Assembly (NCBI GenBank): GCA_965153355.1
Contig: OZ231128.1
Coordinates: 744,001-808,000, forward strand
DNA length: 64,000 bases
Direction: 5' to 3'
DNA from: Flaccisagitta enflata
Taxonomy: Eukaryota; Chaetognatha; Sagittoidea; Aphragmophora
The first letter of the stretch is position 1, and each line of letters begins with the position of its first letter. A model generated the notes under the pieces. That model had not been told where the DNA came from. It saw only the letters and a list, made by a program, of their open reading frames with translations, and ran no database searches. Positions 63,654 through 64,000 of the stretch are shown piece by piece. The position numbers were made by a program, and so were the translations under genes.

Positions 63654-63983
63654 ACATTTGTTTAACATGCAATCGACCTTTTTTTTTGTAATATCTCCTG
63701 AAAATCTTTTATACAAAAAAAAATTTTTCATATATTTTTTTTTTTTTGAAATTTGTTTTCTTCATAATTTGGCTGAAATATGATGAATGCGGGAAAGACT
63801 TTTTCTTAACAAAGAAATTAAAAGAAAGAAAAAAAAAATCTGCGGGAAAGACTTTTTTTTGTGTGTGTGTGTTTTAAAATTGTTTTCAGACTTTTTTGAT
63901 CCACATTTCAGCCAAAGAAGGAAGTCGGAAGTTGATGCCATCGTGTATAGCATATCTTGGTCGATTGCATGTTAAACAAATGT
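63654..63983. mobile_element. MITE-7 with perfect 25 bp inverted ends
   Basis: ACATTTGTTTAACATGCAAT CGACC at the left is exactly inverted at the right (GGTCGATTGCATGTTAAACA AATGT). The 330 bp interior is A/T-rich, and GCGGGAAAGACTTTTT occurs twice. No clear duplication of the flanks. The perfect ends suggest recent activity. Confidence 0.75.
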
Positions 63984-64000
63984 AATAACAAGTATTGTGC

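Overview
The window is nuclear DNA from an animal, most likely an invertebrate whose exact group I cannot name. One gene is split by many GT-AG introns. Nearly all the rest is microsatellite, minisatellite and short non-autonomous transposon sequence. I see no operons, ribosome binding sites, rRNA or complete tRNA genes. Almost every long open frame outside the gene is produced by a tandem repeat whose period or composition lacks stop codons.

The gene lies on the + strand from about 38.26 kb to 54.71 kb. It can be read as 12 coding exons of 1968 nt in total (655 codons plus stop), and all exon phases join cleanly. It encodes a member of the SLC5 sodium/solute symporter family that matches the high-affinity choline transporter (CHT, SLC5A7). 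This protein supplies choline to cholinergic nerve terminals. Signature stretches are [55 protein letters not shown] and FPYKTFAM. Unusual features are an extra N-terminal exon rich in Cys and N-glycosylation sequons, an enlarged extracellular loop in exon 8, broken copies of parts of exons 4 and 5 next to the real exons, and microsatellites that run into several splice sites.

Layout: 0-5.7 kb holds mixed repeats and a TA-flanked MITE. 5.69-15.0 kb is a huge inverted repeat, with arms of about 3.2-3.5 kb built from 4-5 tandem copies of a ~520 bp unit and a 2.5 kb centre. 15.1-17.5 kb holds a foldback-type element with a CCGT core, then a 60 bp minisatellite. 17.5-28.5 kb carries several TA-flanked inverted-repeat elements and purine or GAC/GAT arrays. 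28.4-33.6 kb holds foldback elements with ~20 bp arrays, a 294 bp tandem duplication and palindromes. 34-37.8 kb holds GA, GAAA and 18 bp repeats. 38.2-54.7 kb is the transporter gene, with elements in most of its larger introns. 54.7-64 kb holds more MITEs and microsatellites.

Two interspersed families recur through the window and I do not recognise them. Family A is about 150-200 bp. It starts near ACAAGGCCGGATACACGG, has a variable GGAC/GACC middle, and ends in a hairpin (AGTCGCG...CGCGACT) followed by A's. Family B has ~45 bp inverted arms (GGGCAGCGGCCCC...) around a tandem-array core, and one copy is inserted inside another. Coordinates of repeat edges are read by eye and can be off by some bases. 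No alignments or database searches were run.
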